DNA of 64,000 nt, taken from the NCBI GenBank assembly GCA_963970005.1, contig CAXAMN010000026.1, positions 239,371 to 303,370 of the forward strand. The letters run 5' to 3'. Source of the stretch: Durusdinium trenchii. Lineage: Eukaryota; Sar; Dinophyceae; Suessiales; Symbiodiniaceae. This document shows positions 44,501-57,934 of the stretch, piece after piece; the stretch's first letter is position 1; every line of letters begins with the position of its first letter. Both the position numbers and the translations under genes were made by a program. The notes beneath the pieces were generated by a model. The model saw only the letters and a list, made by a program, of their open reading frames with translations. It had not been told where the DNA came from and did not search any database.

Positions 44501-45082
44501 AGGTGGGATGTTTGCATGTGTATCCTTTTTTGAGAAGTACTGGGCTCAGTGAAGAAGGGGTAGTGCACTTTGCTGTACTTCCCATTGTAAAGTCACACTG
44601 AGATACACTGAGGCTTGTCCGTGTCTAGTTGCCTGTGACTTTCCAAAGTTGAAGCTAGAAAGTTGAAGCTGGGAAGCCCTTGGATCGCAGCTGTCTTGTT
44701 TTTCCTGCAGAGCGGTTGCTTTCGATGATCTTTTTCTTGAGGGTTTGGAGCGTATGAAATGTGGTGTCTCAAAACGAAGCCAAGACGAAGCCCCAACCGA
44801 AGCCAAAATCCACGAAAAAGTGTCGTTTGTAGACCCTGGCTCAAATTTCCCTGTACTGCAAGATTCGTGTGTGGCGGGGCGATATTGAATTTTCAAGTCT
44901 CGAGTGCCGGTGCACGGGAACTTTTCATTGTATCATATCATATACACTTTTGTTTTGAAGGTGACACTGGCCTTTGTTGTAGTCATTGCAAACCTCGTGG
45001 GTAGTGGTGGTGATTTTGTTTAATACGTACCTTTTGCGTGTGTTGGGCTGGGGTGTGGGGATTTAGATCACACATAAATCAA

Positions 45083-45180
45083 AGGGTTTTGCTTGCTGCT
45101 TATCAGAAGGAGGCAGCTCGAGCCGAAGTCCTGCTGACTGGAGAGGAGCCGTACAAGTTGTGGAGCGACATGCAAAAGGT
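45083..45180 (+). CDS. Exon-like fragment
   Basis: VLLAAYQKEAARAEVLLTGE, then EPYKLWSDMQK, ends at AAAAG|GTTTTG, a possible donor. Helical and charged. Weak support. Confidence 0.3.
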
Positions 45181-47242
45181 TTTGGGGAAAAGCGTCATGA
45201 AACCCATTGATCATCAATCTTGGTGCCTGAGTGCTCATGGCTTGCCATGCATGTCATGTCATGTGTCAACTCCAGACTCAGATCTACATACGCATTGCAA
45301 CATTGTTCGCCAAATTTCAGGTCGGGCCAATGTACTGCATACAGTAGAGTCACTAGAGCATTGAGGCATGATGGCGCTTCAAAAAAAAGTGTGGCTCGTC
45401 CAGCGCACAAGCTGGACATGTCACTGAAAGATACTGAAAGCAGGTGGAAACACATCATCAAGTACCGAATCCATATTGCGACACATACTGATAGTGGCCG
45501 CGCTGTTGTTTTGCCACACACTTGACTCTAGGGTGCAAAAAACATGTTCCCAACATGTTTTTTTGGGGCCGAGACTACATTGTGATTGCAAGCAAAATTA
45601 GATAAAATTAGCAACTCACTGATTCAAGACCACTTGTGTGGGATGATTTCTTGTAGCCGTCAGCAGCTGCAGAATGCTGCAGACATTCTGTACTGATAAA
45701 CTCTGACCCATACTGATACTAGTACGATCTATATATACGAATTGCAATCTTTCCCCACAAAAATGAATGTTGCGTTCGCGGAGTCCAGATGAAGGAGACC
45801 CGTTTGGTGGACTTCCTGCGGCCATTGGCTTCGTGCTGATTTTGCGATCAAATCACAGTGAAACGACTTGGGCAGGTGCTTCATGGTGCTTCTCTTTCAT
45901 TTGTACTGTTTGAACACGAACTCTTGAGTTGAGGAATTTTGCACTGACCCTGCTGTGGCAGAGGCAAGGTATGCGCGGAAGTGGCCGCACTTGCAAGTTT
46001 GGCAGGATCCCACGGGTCCAGAGAGATTTGACAAGAATTGTACACGGTATTCAGTGATGCGTAATGCTAGGAAAGCTCCTGCTGCAAAATTTCAATGTCC
46101 CATCTGCCAGGAGGCCATTTGGACACATTTATATTTTACACAAACTTCTCAACTCCGTTTCTATACACTTGTTTGGCACATCAGCTTCAAACGTGAGGAG
46201 ATTCAATCGAGCATTCATTAGGGTTGTTCTAAGGGTTTTGCCACTTCAAAGGTGCTTTGAACTCGCGTTTGACAGGTCTTTGCCCGTGCGAAAGTTGTTG
46301 CCTTATCATTTTTGGTGAGCAGTTAGAGACAAAGTCCCCATTTCAACTCGTGCTAGTATTTTCCAGGCTGAGGTGACAGAATTTGGATATGTGGAACTCA
46401 TCCACGTGCTGTGTAGGGATCTGTGCAGGACAAAAAGCTCTCGCCTCATGCAAGCAACCAACTCTGCAAGAGTCGCCACCCCGAAGCAATTTCTGTAAAA
46501 GACGTCGACCAATTGCACCGTGAAAGCAATCGAGCAAGGGCTGGGGCCACTAAAGAACCCAACCGTCGCACAAACACTCCTTGAAAGCGCGAAAGCTCAC
46601 TGAGGTTCGCGTGAAGGTCTTGTTTTGGTGTCTAAGCTCCACCACACACACATGCATCAATGCTAAGCTGAGAATTGGGGGGGTTCTCGTTTTGATGCCA
46701 AGTTTCAAGGCCAATGAAGCAAGAGAGATCGAGAGTGTCTCTAGGTATGTTTGACAGTCTCCAAGGCTTGTCGCGAGCATTTGGAGAAGACCGGACATTT
46801 GAGACGAGAAGCAGGTTTGGGAACAAGCAATTTGACCTATATATAACACTGTACGTACTGATTCTCTTATCCTATCAAACTCTTCTTTTGAGGCCGATCC
46901 TGGAGGAGCCTCATGGAGGAGATGCAATCTGTATTTGGTGGGTGACACTGGAGAGTTAGTTACAGCTGCAGCTGAGTCACCCGTGAATGAAACGTACGGT
47001 GTTATCTATGACAACTGTCGGAGTTCAAATGTTTTTTTTTCTAAGACTTGAGGAACAGTGCTTCACTGGGATTGCAGTTTAGGGTTAAGCCAAACACATC
47101 AAACACGCAGCTACAATGAGTGAACAAAGGTATTAGATCTGCACTCAGCTTGGATGTGCAAGACTTATGTACACAACATGACACCTAAATACGGGGAGAT
47201 TTAACTGGTGAAGTGAATTTTGTGTGGAGCTGCACTGTTGAG

Positions 47243-47420
47243 AAGTTTGAAAGCCTGTAGTGCGAACACATTAGGGCTTAGGTTGGAAGAGCTGAACCGG
47301 GAATCTGACAAGGAGGCTGCGGTGATCCAGGCAGATGAGCAGGAACCTTCGGACACGCTGAGTACGTATTGGAAACCGGTCCTGGTGCAGAGCCTAGACA
47401 TGTTTCCGGAGGATTGTTGG
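47243..47420 (+). CDS. Exon-like fragment
   Basis: The frame reads RLEELNRESDKEAAVIQADE, then QEPSDTLSTYWKPVLVQ and DMFPEDCW. Acidic and helical with natural composition. The ends are not secured. Confidence 0.3.
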
Positions 47421-49821
47421 CAAGGTGCAAGGAATGGCCCTTGAGTTCAAGCAGTTCCTGGACCAGCCATGAGCTCCTTTCGCCATGGGCTCTCGCAGAT
47501 GGGACACTGGGGCTCCTGGCTGGTGGATTCAGCCACCAAACTATCCCGCGGCTGGAGGAATCAGCCACCAAAGTGTTTGGCGGAATCAGCCAGCGTCAGC
47601 CAGCCAGCACTTATCAGCCAGCAAGCCAGCAAAGTATCCAGTTCCAACAGTCTCCCGCGGAACCCCCCAAGTATCCGGCTTAGGGATGAACTTCAGGGTC
47701 TTTAGGACTTTGTATTTAATTTCTGAAGCTGGCTGCGTTTATCAGGCAGCCTTTGAACTAGAAGGACCACAGGGCCCGACAACCAACACCATGCATTTTT
47801 GCACTCTGAGTGCATGACGGAAAAAATGGACGTGCGAGCTCAATTTTGCGAAGCAAGGAAGGCAGCGTGGACATAGGAGCAAGGAACCTGAGAACCGATG
47901 AAGTGGAGTGGAAGGACACGTTAAAGAAGGAACGTCCTAACCTTGAGCAGCTTTTGTTTACGAAAATGGACAACTAGTGCAGCGTTGAAGGAGGTAATTA
48001 CGGCACTTGAAAGATCACGAGAGCTCCACAGAGTCCACATGCTAGAAGTGAACGCGACATGACTGACCAAACATGAAGAACAACCGTTGGGCTTCAACAT
48101 GAAAGAACAACTCAAATCCGCTCAGCTCTAAAGTCCACAGTCGAAAAATTGATCTCACGCTCAGGGTCTGGCTCCCACGGTTTGGTTGTTGGTTTCTGGA
48201 TTACAGTAATTTCTTCACTCAGACTTGTGTGTGTGGCCTTGGAGAACTTGGCGACCATCAATGCAGGAGCAGTGCTTGCTTGAGTGAGTCCGAGATGTGA
48301 AAATCCAGAGATGACTGCTTTGCTGCTCAGATGTCAACAACTCTAACATCCAAGGATCCAAAGAGTTCCTTGAATTCTGAGTGTGCGTCCTATCGGTTGC
48401 CGACAAAAATCAGTTTGGTTGGGTGATTCACGCAAGAGCTATTTTGACCGCTGGCAATAAAGTTGTGTTTTTAATGATCAATGAAACCGAGTTTTCAACT
48501 AGTTTGGACTGACATATCACTGATCCATTTGCAGTGCCTTGGAGATCTAACAAGCTCAAAAAACAACCCTACAGTGATCGCCCCATCGCCATGGGCAGCA
48601 TCAAGCAAACACAGTGGACTAGGGGGGAACTAGCACCAAAGACAACGATCCTGGCCTTTTTGTCTGTAGATAGATTTGCAAACCAGCTTGCCACTTTGTG
48701 TCAAAAAAATCAAGAATTAGTTTTGAGCCACATCGTAGGCATGTCGGCAACGGACGCAGGGTAAGCTGTGCAGCTACTCCGACTCAACAACACTTCATGA
48801 CCCATGACAATTCAGGAAAGCAATCCACATTGAGTTCCCATGACAGTGGGTTTTCGCGGCGATGGCTGTCTTCGAGGCCCGATAAAGCATTTGAGCAGTT
48901 TCGCATAATCCCCACCAGCTCGAGATGTGCCAGCCTCCACCCCAGCAGAGGCATGGTTTGATCTTTTTTGCACCCATTTTCCAACCATGACAGACCAAAG
49001 CAGTCCAAAGCAAATTCAACGAGCGTTAGCCAATGTTAGCTGCATTTTCTGAGATGTAGTTGCGCCTAAGTTTGCAATAAAACACTTCTAGAAAAAGGTG
49101 CGATAGCTTCTTTTCAAACAGATTGCTTACTCTAGAAGGAGGTGGTTTCTGTGTGAATGTCTAATGGCTTGCATTTCCTGAAGGCCTCCACCCATGTGTA
49201 ATGTGTGGCGATTCTGCGTAGCAATTTGTCTAATTTTCAGGTTTTCTGCAGATATCTTGTAGTTATCTTGCAATGCGTCATGTTTTTGCTGCTACACTGT
49301 TGCGCGTTGTCGTTGCGTTGTGCAGACCTGCTTTTCCGGATGGGTCGACAGGTCACATGCCGCGGGAAAGCGCTTCTGCATCCTCAGAGGGGCGCCCGTT
49401 GAAGTTGATGCCAACCTGCACTTGTTTGCAACTTTTTACATCAAAACTGATCAGCAGGGTGATGCAAGGACAACAGGAAGCTCCAATCGCATCAGTGTGG
49501 CAAGTTGCAAGTTTGTCATGCCGATTTGGCTTGAGCGCATACACAAGAAATCATAAATAGGCAAAGGATATCAAACAATCCATTGCAATATGCGATTGCC
49601 AAGATAGACACCAGTACTGAAGGAAGCTCGTATCGTTGACGCGATTGAGTGCCAATGAAGGCTGCAAAGTGTTCCTTTGAACTAGATCCATTCTTTTCCG
49701 TCAACATGCTCATCCGTTGGGCAATTCTACAGAATTGTCGCTAAAGGCAACTTGGACAGCGTTTGAGTTCTTTGTTCCACTTGAATTGGCTCATGGGGCC
49801 AGTCTTGGATAGTACCAAAAA

Positions 49822-50171
49822 GCTACTAGGGGCTCCTGGCATCGCTACTAGGGGCAAGGACACTACTAGGGGCTCCTGGCCTTACTACTAGGAACAAGAA
49901 GCTACTAGGGGCTCCTGGCATCGCTACTAGGGGCAAGGACACTACTAGGGGTCCTGGCCTTACTACTAGGAACAAGAAGCTACTAGGGGCTCCTGGCATC
50001 GCTACTAGGGGCAAGGACACTACTAGAGGCTCCTGGCCTTACTACTAGGAACAAGAAGCTACTCGGGGCTCCTGGCATCGCTACTAGTAACAAGGACACT
50101 ACTAGGGGCTCCTGGCCTTACTACTAGGAACAAGAAGCTACTAGGGGCTCCTGGCATCGCTACTAGTAACA
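49822..50171 (+). repeat. 79-bp tandem array, about 4.5 units
   Basis: GCTACTAGGGGCTCCTGGC starts at about 49822, 49901, 49979, 50058 and 50137 (spacings 79, 78, 79, 79). Each unit holds alternating CTACTAGG and GGCTCCTGGC halves, so it is itself a higher-order repeat. Confidence 0.9.
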
Positions 50172-51839
50172 AGTGGCTTGGCCTTGACTAACACCTTTTA
50201 ATGATGCACCTGAGGCGACATTCGAGCAACTTCAGAATTCAGACTTGGAAAGGACATGTATTGCACTGAAATTGTTTGGAACCTTTTTTAGAGTGCATTT
50301 TGAAAATTTAGTCTTTTCATTTTGTTCCATGAGCAGTCAAGCGACAATCTCAAAGACAACACTGGTTCGAAGCAAATCAGGCAGCTGGCATTTGTTCAGA
50401 TCCTTATTATCCCATGCGAGCCTCGTTTCAGTCCAAAGTGGCTCATGTGAAAAGTCAATCTTTGCTGCTTGGTGATGGGTAGAATCCAGGGTCCGCAGAG
50501 ACAAGATGATGGGACCCAGGATGGGTTTGGGTCAGGTGGTTTGTCAGAGCTGATCGATGTCACAAGGTTGAAGGTTTTAGGAGTGTATGGAAACATAGAG
50601 GACCACTAGATGAACTTAAAAGTTCCTCCGGAAAAACAAACAGAAGCGATACGCAAAAAGATTTGGCCCAGATTGCTGGGAGATAGTTGTGTTGTTATCA
50701 ATTGACACCTGGCAGACAGAGAAAAAACGTAACACCACAATGTCAGAGAGCTACACTCTTTGGCTCTTGTTTCATGGTGTTGAAACTGATTTGCTGTGTG
50801 AGGCCAGATTCTGCACCTGGAATTTCTGTTCAGGGAGCAGGGTTGGACATTGCCAACGGCATTTATGTGCGCACGGCCTTCAAGGCTCTTGGGCGTGTGT
50901 TCCAGTTGTTCATTGGTTCTACAGGATCTAGAGGGTTCGCTGCCTTGACAGCAAATGTGAGGAAACTGACGAAGTTGATGTGAAATGCTACTATTGCCTC
51001 AAGCACCCTGGGATTTGCCTTATTGCAACATGAGTCGTCAGACACCATCAAACACCACGTTGCGCATCAACGCAGATAGTGCTGACAGCTAACCAGATTT
51101 TTTTTGCCAACGGCGTTGCGTGACTGTGGGCCTGGGGATGGTTATATACTTCCCTGGGGCTCGGCGAGGTCGGCCAATCACACGCCTTCCAAAAGCGTGG
51201 AACTAGCCTTGCATTGCTCAAGAGAGGCCGAGCGACTTGAAGAGAATCCGAAGTGATCTGAAGGACGGAAGAAGCAATATGAAAGGCGGAAGATCGGAAG
51301 AAGTATGAAGACAGTATAGTATATTCGTTGAAGAAACCGCCGCAATTCCTGTGACACTTGAATTGAGAGAAAGCATATGAAAGCTACAGGGTCAAGACAG
51401 GTGTTCGATGCCCCCCATGTTCCCTTTTGACTCTCTGAAATGAACACATATGATGAAATGACGCATCAACCGCAGGGTGAGACACTTCCAGAAAGACTTG
51501 GTGTTTTGTTGTAGAGCGTCGCAAAACAGCGATTACATAAGGTAGTCGCCGCTGTTGTTGTTGCTGTTGGTTGCTGTTGTTGGTCACCGGTTTGAGCCCT
51601 TCTACAGCAGGTCCTTTTGCGCGCGCAGGCGATGAAACTCCGCAAGAAACACGGTATTCACATGTATTCAAACGTTGTTTTGTAAATGTTGAAGTTTTTG
51701 ATCATCAGCTATTTACATGTATTTGCGACGTTCTTTTTCCGTGGGATGCAGAAACATAAGTTTTCACAGTGTGTCTTTTATGTTTACTGCCAAAAACATC
51801 AACATTAATGTTGTTTTTAGCATGTTGCTACTCTCATGT
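50172..51839. other. No clear gene
   Basis: One frame at about 50820-50981 (SVQGAGLDIANGIYVRTAF, then KALGRVFQLF, to a TGA) has coding-like composition and could be a short exon. No other signal was found. Confidence 0.3.
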
Positions 51840-52145
51840 GTAAGGTCTGATGCGTGTGCTCTCACACACGCACTCTCACATGTGCGCTTGTGTGTTCTCA
51901 CATGTGCGTTCTATTGCGTTCTTATATATATATATATATATACGGCGTTTTCATAGGTGCACTCTCTCATGTGTGTGTGTGTGCGTTTTTTCACGTGTGC
52001 TCTCAAATGCGTGCTCTCATATATGTGCTCTGACGTGTACACTGCGATTGCTCACATGTGTGCGCGTGTGCTCTCACATGGGTTCTCTCATAGTATGTGA
52101 CAGTATGTGTGCTCTCGTATGCCTAATTTGTGCTCTCAGGCTCTC
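51840..52145 (+). repeat. CTCTCACATGTGTG minisatellite
   Basis: Irregular units of GTGTGCTCTCACATGTGCG, interrupted by a TA tract at 51923-51941. A reverse-complement-like block lies at 54385-54605. Confidence 0.8.
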
Positions 52146-53084
52146 AGGTGTGCTCCAATAAGTCCAAAGCACTGCGCCTGCCACGAATCGGTACATCGAA
52201 GTAAATCAGTTCCAATCCGCTGCGTTGCCATAAACTTCAGACCACCAAAACACGAGGTTTCCCTTGCCTGCCAGGGTGGTAAAACCATGGTTTTAGTCTG
52301 GACTACAACCCCCTCTCTGCCACGAACACTAACCACCAAGTCCGAAAGTTCTCGAACATATCCGAACATGCGCATGAGAACGCAGTCAAGGAAAGCGCCC
52401 GCCTTGGACCAGCAGATGCGCAACCCTGCGCAGTCCAAACGCCCTTCATGTTCTCCACACGCGTGAATGCGCCATAAGTACCCACGATCAAACCCGGCCT
52501 TAACACCTATACCGTAAGATTCCTGTGACCACACTGCTTGGGGAAAACGAATTGGTAATCCGCCGACCTGGCGCGAACGCAAGGGGGGCGAGTAGTGGTC
52601 TTTCTTTCAGGGGTTCTTGGAGGCAGCTGGGCTGAGTGTTCTTGGAGGCTGGGGATGGGTCGGGTTGTCAGGGGCATCAAGGACCGTGCGTGAGGATGGC
52701 AGTTGGGCTGGGTCTGAGGGCAAGGGATGACATTCTTCAAGAAGTGTTGTAGGGATTCAAAACCAAGGTTTGGCCGCGGCGGTTGGGCGCTTGGAGGACG
52801 TGGGGGTGAGTCGGATGTACAGAGTATCAAGGAATGTTATGGGGTTGGGCCATCTTAGGGCAATGTTTGCTAATGTTGGCGATATGTTGTTAAAAGTCTG
52901 AGGGCCAAAAACATTGCCAATAATCACAGTGGTTTCTGTCCTAGGGGGGCCCCTCGCCAGATTTAAGGAGCTGACCCCCAACAGCAGGCCAGCAGGCCAA
53001 TGAAGCACAACCAAGGCAACGAGATGCAAAGTGCGAGGCGTTTCTGGGGTGGTCGTCGTATGTCGTCGTGGTTGTTGTTGGCGC
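52146..53084. other. No gene seen
   Basis: Short frames only, with no repeat or recognised motif. Confidence 0.35.
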
Positions 53085-53300
53085 GCTGGCGTTGTTATTT
53101 GTTGTTGTTGTTGTTGTGGTGGTGGTGGTGGTGGCGGTTGTTTGTGTTGTCGTCGTTATCGTTGTCGTTGTCGTTGTTGTCATTGCCGTCGTTGTCGTTG
53201 TTGTTGTCGTCGTGTTGTTATGGGGGTGATGCTCGTGGTTGTGGCTGTTGCTGCTGCTGCTGCCGTTGTTGTTGTTGTTGATGTTGTTGCTGCTGCGGTT
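53085..53300 (+). repeat. (GTT/GTC/GTG)n trinucleotide tract
   Basis: Near-continuous GTTGTTGTCGTTG sequence ending in GCTGCTGCTGC. A similar GTT-rich tract lies at 53740-53955. Val/Cys or Thr/Asn frames here are artefacts. Confidence 0.9.
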
Positions 53301-53739
53301 GTTTCTCCCACCTTCGGACGGCATATTAGCAATGTAGCACCTTCACCATTTGTTTCAAGATGCTTGTACGCAAAGGGGTCATTGCCATGCCTTTCGCATA
53401 TTGCGCAAGGCTTTGTCAGCGCGCAGATTATAGGCTTTTCTGCAGCAAAGCCAGGCGCTGCGTCCCGGCCTTCACTTGTAGGTGGCCTCAATGCTGCACG
53501 CTGGCTTCAGAACACTCTGACCAGCGCATTAAAGAAAACGGAGTTGTCCTTTACGTTGACGACGCCGCCGCTTTTTCAAATTCGTAATTAATTAAGCACC
53601 TTGATGTACTTGAATCCGCAACCAGTTTTGCTTTTCGTTCGGCCACGCCCTTAGTTTCTTGCTTTCGTGCCTTCCGTGCATTCATGTTTTCTCGCTGCCT
53701 CGGCGTCAGGTCATTGCAAAGAGGACAGAAGAACTGTTG

Positions 53740-53955
53740 TTGCGCGGTCGTTGGTTGTTGGATGGTGTCGGTGTCGGTGGTGTAGTTGTTGGTGTTGTTG
53801 TTGGTTGGTTGGTTGGTTGGTTTGTTTGTTTGCTTGTTTGCTTGTTGTTGTTGCTGTTGTTGTTCTTGTTGGTTGCGTCGTTGTTGTTGTTGTTGTTGTT
53901 GCTTCTGTGTTTGCTGTTGTTAATGGTTGTTGGTTGTTGCTGTGGCTGTGGTCGG
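53740..53955 (+). repeat. Second (GTT)n/(GGTT)n tract
   Basis: GTTGTTGGTTGGTTGG and TTGTTTGCTTG units, of the same class as 53085-53300. Confidence 0.85.
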
Positions 53956-54384
53956 AATGAGGGGACCGTCAGACCAACTTCCAACTATCAAAAGCGACTT
54001 TGCCGCATGCGGCATGCGCAGGAAACACTGTAAAACAATGTAAAACACACAAAGTCGCGTGGTGGGCGGCAGGGGCGGGGCTCATCGTACCGAATGCATG
54101 CGCCTATCTGCGCAGGGCCTACGGCCGGGGTCACCCCTGCCGCTGAGCCACTCTTTTGTGCATCACCAATGCATCACCCAATCTTCCAGCAGAAATACAT
54201 AACGCCAACAACCACCAACAACAGGTCACATTTCACCAGTCGTTGCATAATCGCATAATCAAAAACGAATATCAGTATCAGCATATATCAGGAGCTGCTT
54301 CCGGAAGTCGATGTCTGATCATTTTGATCGATTTTGGATCAAAGGCTGCGACATCCTAAGAGCAAAAACATCGCAAGCTGAAAT

Positions 54385-54605
54385 ATCACTGCGCACATGT
54401 GTCATATGGGAACAAACACATGAGAGCACGCATATGAGCGCATGGGTATGTTTGCACGCAAAAAGACAGCTCACATAGAGGAACGCACCTGTCAGAACAG
54501 ACATATGAGAATATGAGAGCGCACACATGTGAGCAAGGAAATGACAACACACAATGAGAACATACATATGAGACCACACCAGAAAGCGCACAGGTGAGAA
54601 AACAC
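54385..54605 (-). repeat. CACATATGAGAGCGC minisatellite, inverted relative to 51840
   Basis: Units such as ACACATGAGAGCAC and CATATGAGAAT repeat across about 220 bases and resemble the reverse complement of the block at 51840-52145. Confidence 0.75.
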
Positions 54606-54674
54606 ATATTTGAGGTTCACAGATTGCCACACTTGCCACAACCTTTGGATTTTCGGCGGTGCTCCGTTTGGCAC

Positions 54675-54880
54675 GAAATCTTCACTTCGGGTTTGCAAGC
54701 AGCGCCTGCTAACGAAATCTGCACTTCGAGTTTACAAAGTGCTGCGCTTGCCGTGAAATCTGCAGTTGAAGGTTCACAAAGCGCTGTGCCTGCCACGAAA
54801 TCTGCACTTGGAGGTTCGCAACGTGTTGTGCTTGCTGCGAAATCTGCACTTTGGTGTCTTGGCCTTGGCTCTAGACTGCG
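54675..54880 (+). repeat. 39-42-bp tandem repeat, about 4-5 units
   Basis: GAAATCTGCACTT-type starts at 54675, 54714, 54755, 54797 and 54839. Each unit carries a GTTCACAAAGYGCTG-like middle. Confidence 0.85.
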
Positions 54881-57585
54881 GAAATTGGTTTATTCACACT
54901 TGTTTTCTTCTACTTCACACTGGGGTCTTTGGCCAGGTTGATTGTTTTGCTTTCAAGCGTGTGGCAGGTGAGGGACTCGACTGGAGCTTAGTGGATCTTG
55001 ATGGCCAAGTGCAACTATCAACGGAAGAGGACAAAACAGCGTGTTGGCTTCAATTTAGACTGTATAACAGCTCGGTCAGACGGAATTTGCCGTTTGCAAC
55101 TCTAGTTCTTCTTCATTTTCAGGTGAAAACCATCAACTCCATTGGGAGCACTTTCTCTCCTGGCAAATTAAGATGGAATCCATATTCGGCAACATTGTAC
55201 AAGGCCAGGAATGACATGTTGTGTTCCATTTTCAGTATTGCTCTTTCAGTGGACCTTTCAGATGCTGTCCTGATGTCAGGTTGCTTCCACACTGAACAGT
55301 GGAACGAGCTTGCTTCCTCCACAGGTCATGTCAGCCAGCTTGACTGAGCCCGGTTTCTAGCGTCAAGTCGTTTAGAGGCAGCTAAACCTAGGTCATTGCA
55401 GATACAGGATCTGTGGATGGTTTGTGAACTTCATTTTCCATGCTAATCACGCAATTCAGTGCCTTTTGGGGCAAGTTCAAGCGATGTTTGCATTGCTTGA
55501 GACAAACAATGCAATTGCTGTATCAACATCCTGTGAGAATCTGTGAGACTGTGAGATGCCTTCTGTTTTCTCGCTTGCCACAATCAATGCTCCACTGCCA
55601 GCTGGGCTGGGTTGTGGTGGATGGCCGTCCACCTGCTCCTTCCATGACTCTTTGCGAGGAGGAGAGCACTAGACATGGGCTCAGCTAGAGGTGGCAGAAG
55701 ACCACACAAGAGCACATTGATGTACATTGCATCATGCCATAAGGCACAACATGGCATAAAACTTCCAACTGATCATCCTAAGATCCAGAACTGCCTTGCT
55801 GCCTTGCCTGAAAAGACACCAAGGACCTGAAAGAATCTTGGCTGCGGCAATGCCAGGGAAGCTTTTGAAGCGTATCGCTGAGAACTCCCCGAGCCTTGGA
55901 AGCGGCATTCATCACAGCCCATGCAATTAAGGTGCAAGCGTGTCAACTTGGTCAAAACCTCCCCTTTCCCAACAAAAAGCGAAAGTGAGAATGATGACTC
56001 ACACTTTCATTTGCCACCCGCCCTTCCCCCAAAAGCAGCAGAATGGATGATATGATGTCCAAAGGCGACCCCAAAACATTGTCAATAGCGGTGGAAGCTG
56101 ACCATATGACATCCACACAGTTGTAGCACCCGTGGTTCCGAATTGAGAGCTTTAAGAAAACCTAAAACACAATTAATAAACATGCTAAATTCAATTGAGA
56201 CCAATAACTTCGAACAGTATCCAGCATTCTGGGTTCCCTTCATAAGTTACGGATCTCACTAAGTTGATCCCCGTTGCTTACCAGGTTTCAGAAAAAATAA
56301 GTTCAGTAAGAAATCTCAAAAAAAGGAAGTCAGGTAGGGCCCCAGGAAAATACAGCAGAAATGGGGCTTTGAAAAATCCTGGTGCCCAAGGTATCAAGAC
56401 TCGTAGGCGCCAGGATTCCAAAAACACGTTTGACTACAGGATTTAGCATCCTTAGTCATGTTTTGAGTTGTGGTGCTGCCCACGGCCAGCTGCATCATTA
56501 GCATTTTTTGGCTTGAAAAACATATATTCTATAAAATATATCTGATGAAATAAAGGGTGAGGTGCTTCGTTGCTGCTTGAGGGCGTTTGGGAGGGCAAGC
56601 TCTTGAGAAAAACTCAGGGCACCATTGAAAAACAGAAAGTCACCTTGGTTCGGTAGGATTTTAATACGTAAAATCCTGAGGATCTACCTTAGCTGTCGGT
56701 AGCAAGGGGGATCTAAGTTGGCGAGTTCTGTGAACATTAGAACATTAATTCCACGTACAAATATTAAAACAATTTTTTGAAAAGGAAAGCCATCACAAAT
56801 GGAATCCGCCACCATTCAATCAATACGCAACCATGCATCCAAGGACCGCTGCGAAAATGCAAGCTTCTATCCATCCGCCGTGGAGGTCATTTGGTGTTCG
56901 ACAGTTTCGTCAGTGCGAGCAATGCAAATGGAGCATCATAAGTGAGGGCTGTGACTGTAGCAATGCAACCTACAAGGATGATCCAGTTTCATGTGCCGGA
57001 AAGTATGGTGTGAATAGGTGTGCCGCTGTCAATCCTCAGTGATTCTTCTCGGAGCTGCAAGGACCGCCATGCAGCAAAGCCTCCCCCGTGTGATCCGCTG
57101 GGGAACATTGGAGATATCTAGAGCTCGGAAGCAGAATTGCCAAAGATCATTGACAACGAGCACATCGCTCCCAGGCCATTGGATCATTTTCATTATTGGA
57201 TGTTTGGTGATGGTTTGTCATGACTCAGAATATGTGTTCCTTTCTCCATGTTTCATAGAATGTTATTCTCGCCAGACTTTCAGCTTGGCATGGAGCTTTC
57301 AGCGGTCAAAGGTGCCGGAGAAACAGCCGGATCCTTACGCATGTTTGTAAAAACACTCATTTGAGATGGGAAAAAAAGCGACAAAAAGTAGATAGAAATG
57401 CGTTGAGAGCAAGGTCTTGCTGACATTCAGCGTCATATTGTCGCGGCCCAGCTTCCACACAGAATGGGGGGCTGTCTTTGACAAGCAGCAGATCTTGTCT
57501 ACAGGCTCTCAGCCTTTGCCATAATCAAAGAAAACGTGTGTCTCCTTACGGCCTTTCTGCAACAGGCTGTAACCCTCATCATATC
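54881..57585. other. No secure gene
   Basis: A frame around 54967-55347 contains GEGLDWSLVDLDGQVQL and STEEDKTACWLQFRLYN, possibly one or two exons with internal CAG|GT sites. A Cys-rich short frame at 56914-57030 is unsupported. Confidence 0.3.
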
Positions 57586-57934
57586 AAAAGGGGTGTATAA
57601 GGGGTATACATATATATATACGTATATAAAATATGACAGCCTGTCCACACCATCCGCGAAAGTACATTTCTTTTCACAAAAGATTTATCGAAGGTCTTCC
57701 TTTTCATATCAGTTCCTTTCTACCGACGTATGGCAAGGCCAGTGACTCCGTGGGCGGAAGTGTCCCCACTCTCACAGACAAACTGCCTCAAGTTTCCTTG
57801 CGCAGCCCTCACAGTGCGCAAAGGATTCTCCGACTCCTGTCCCTGCTGTCACAATAAACTAAGAACTCAACTTGTCCTTGCGCAGCCCTGACTGTGAGGC
57901 AACAATCTGCAGCTCTGCCAGGTTGCGCAGATGG
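57586..57934 (+). repeat. Dispersed repeat, copy 2
   Basis: Partner of 40357-40838 with the same block order. It contains a TA tract near 57610 that the other copy lacks. Confidence 0.8.

Larger units (their letters stand above)
40839..49821. other. Gene-poor stretch with scattered exon-like pieces
   Basis: Only fragments with coding-like composition are visible; they are listed separately at 41360, 45083 and 47243. TA tracts lie at 42960-42975 and 44195-44218, and CTAGTAG motifs at 43000-43035. A small CAGCCAGC repeat lies at 47580-47640. Nothing else was found. Confidence 0.35.

Noticed and set aside
52941-53324. Thr/Asn-rich minus frame at the GTT tract
   Set aside because: Trinucleotide repeat artefact.
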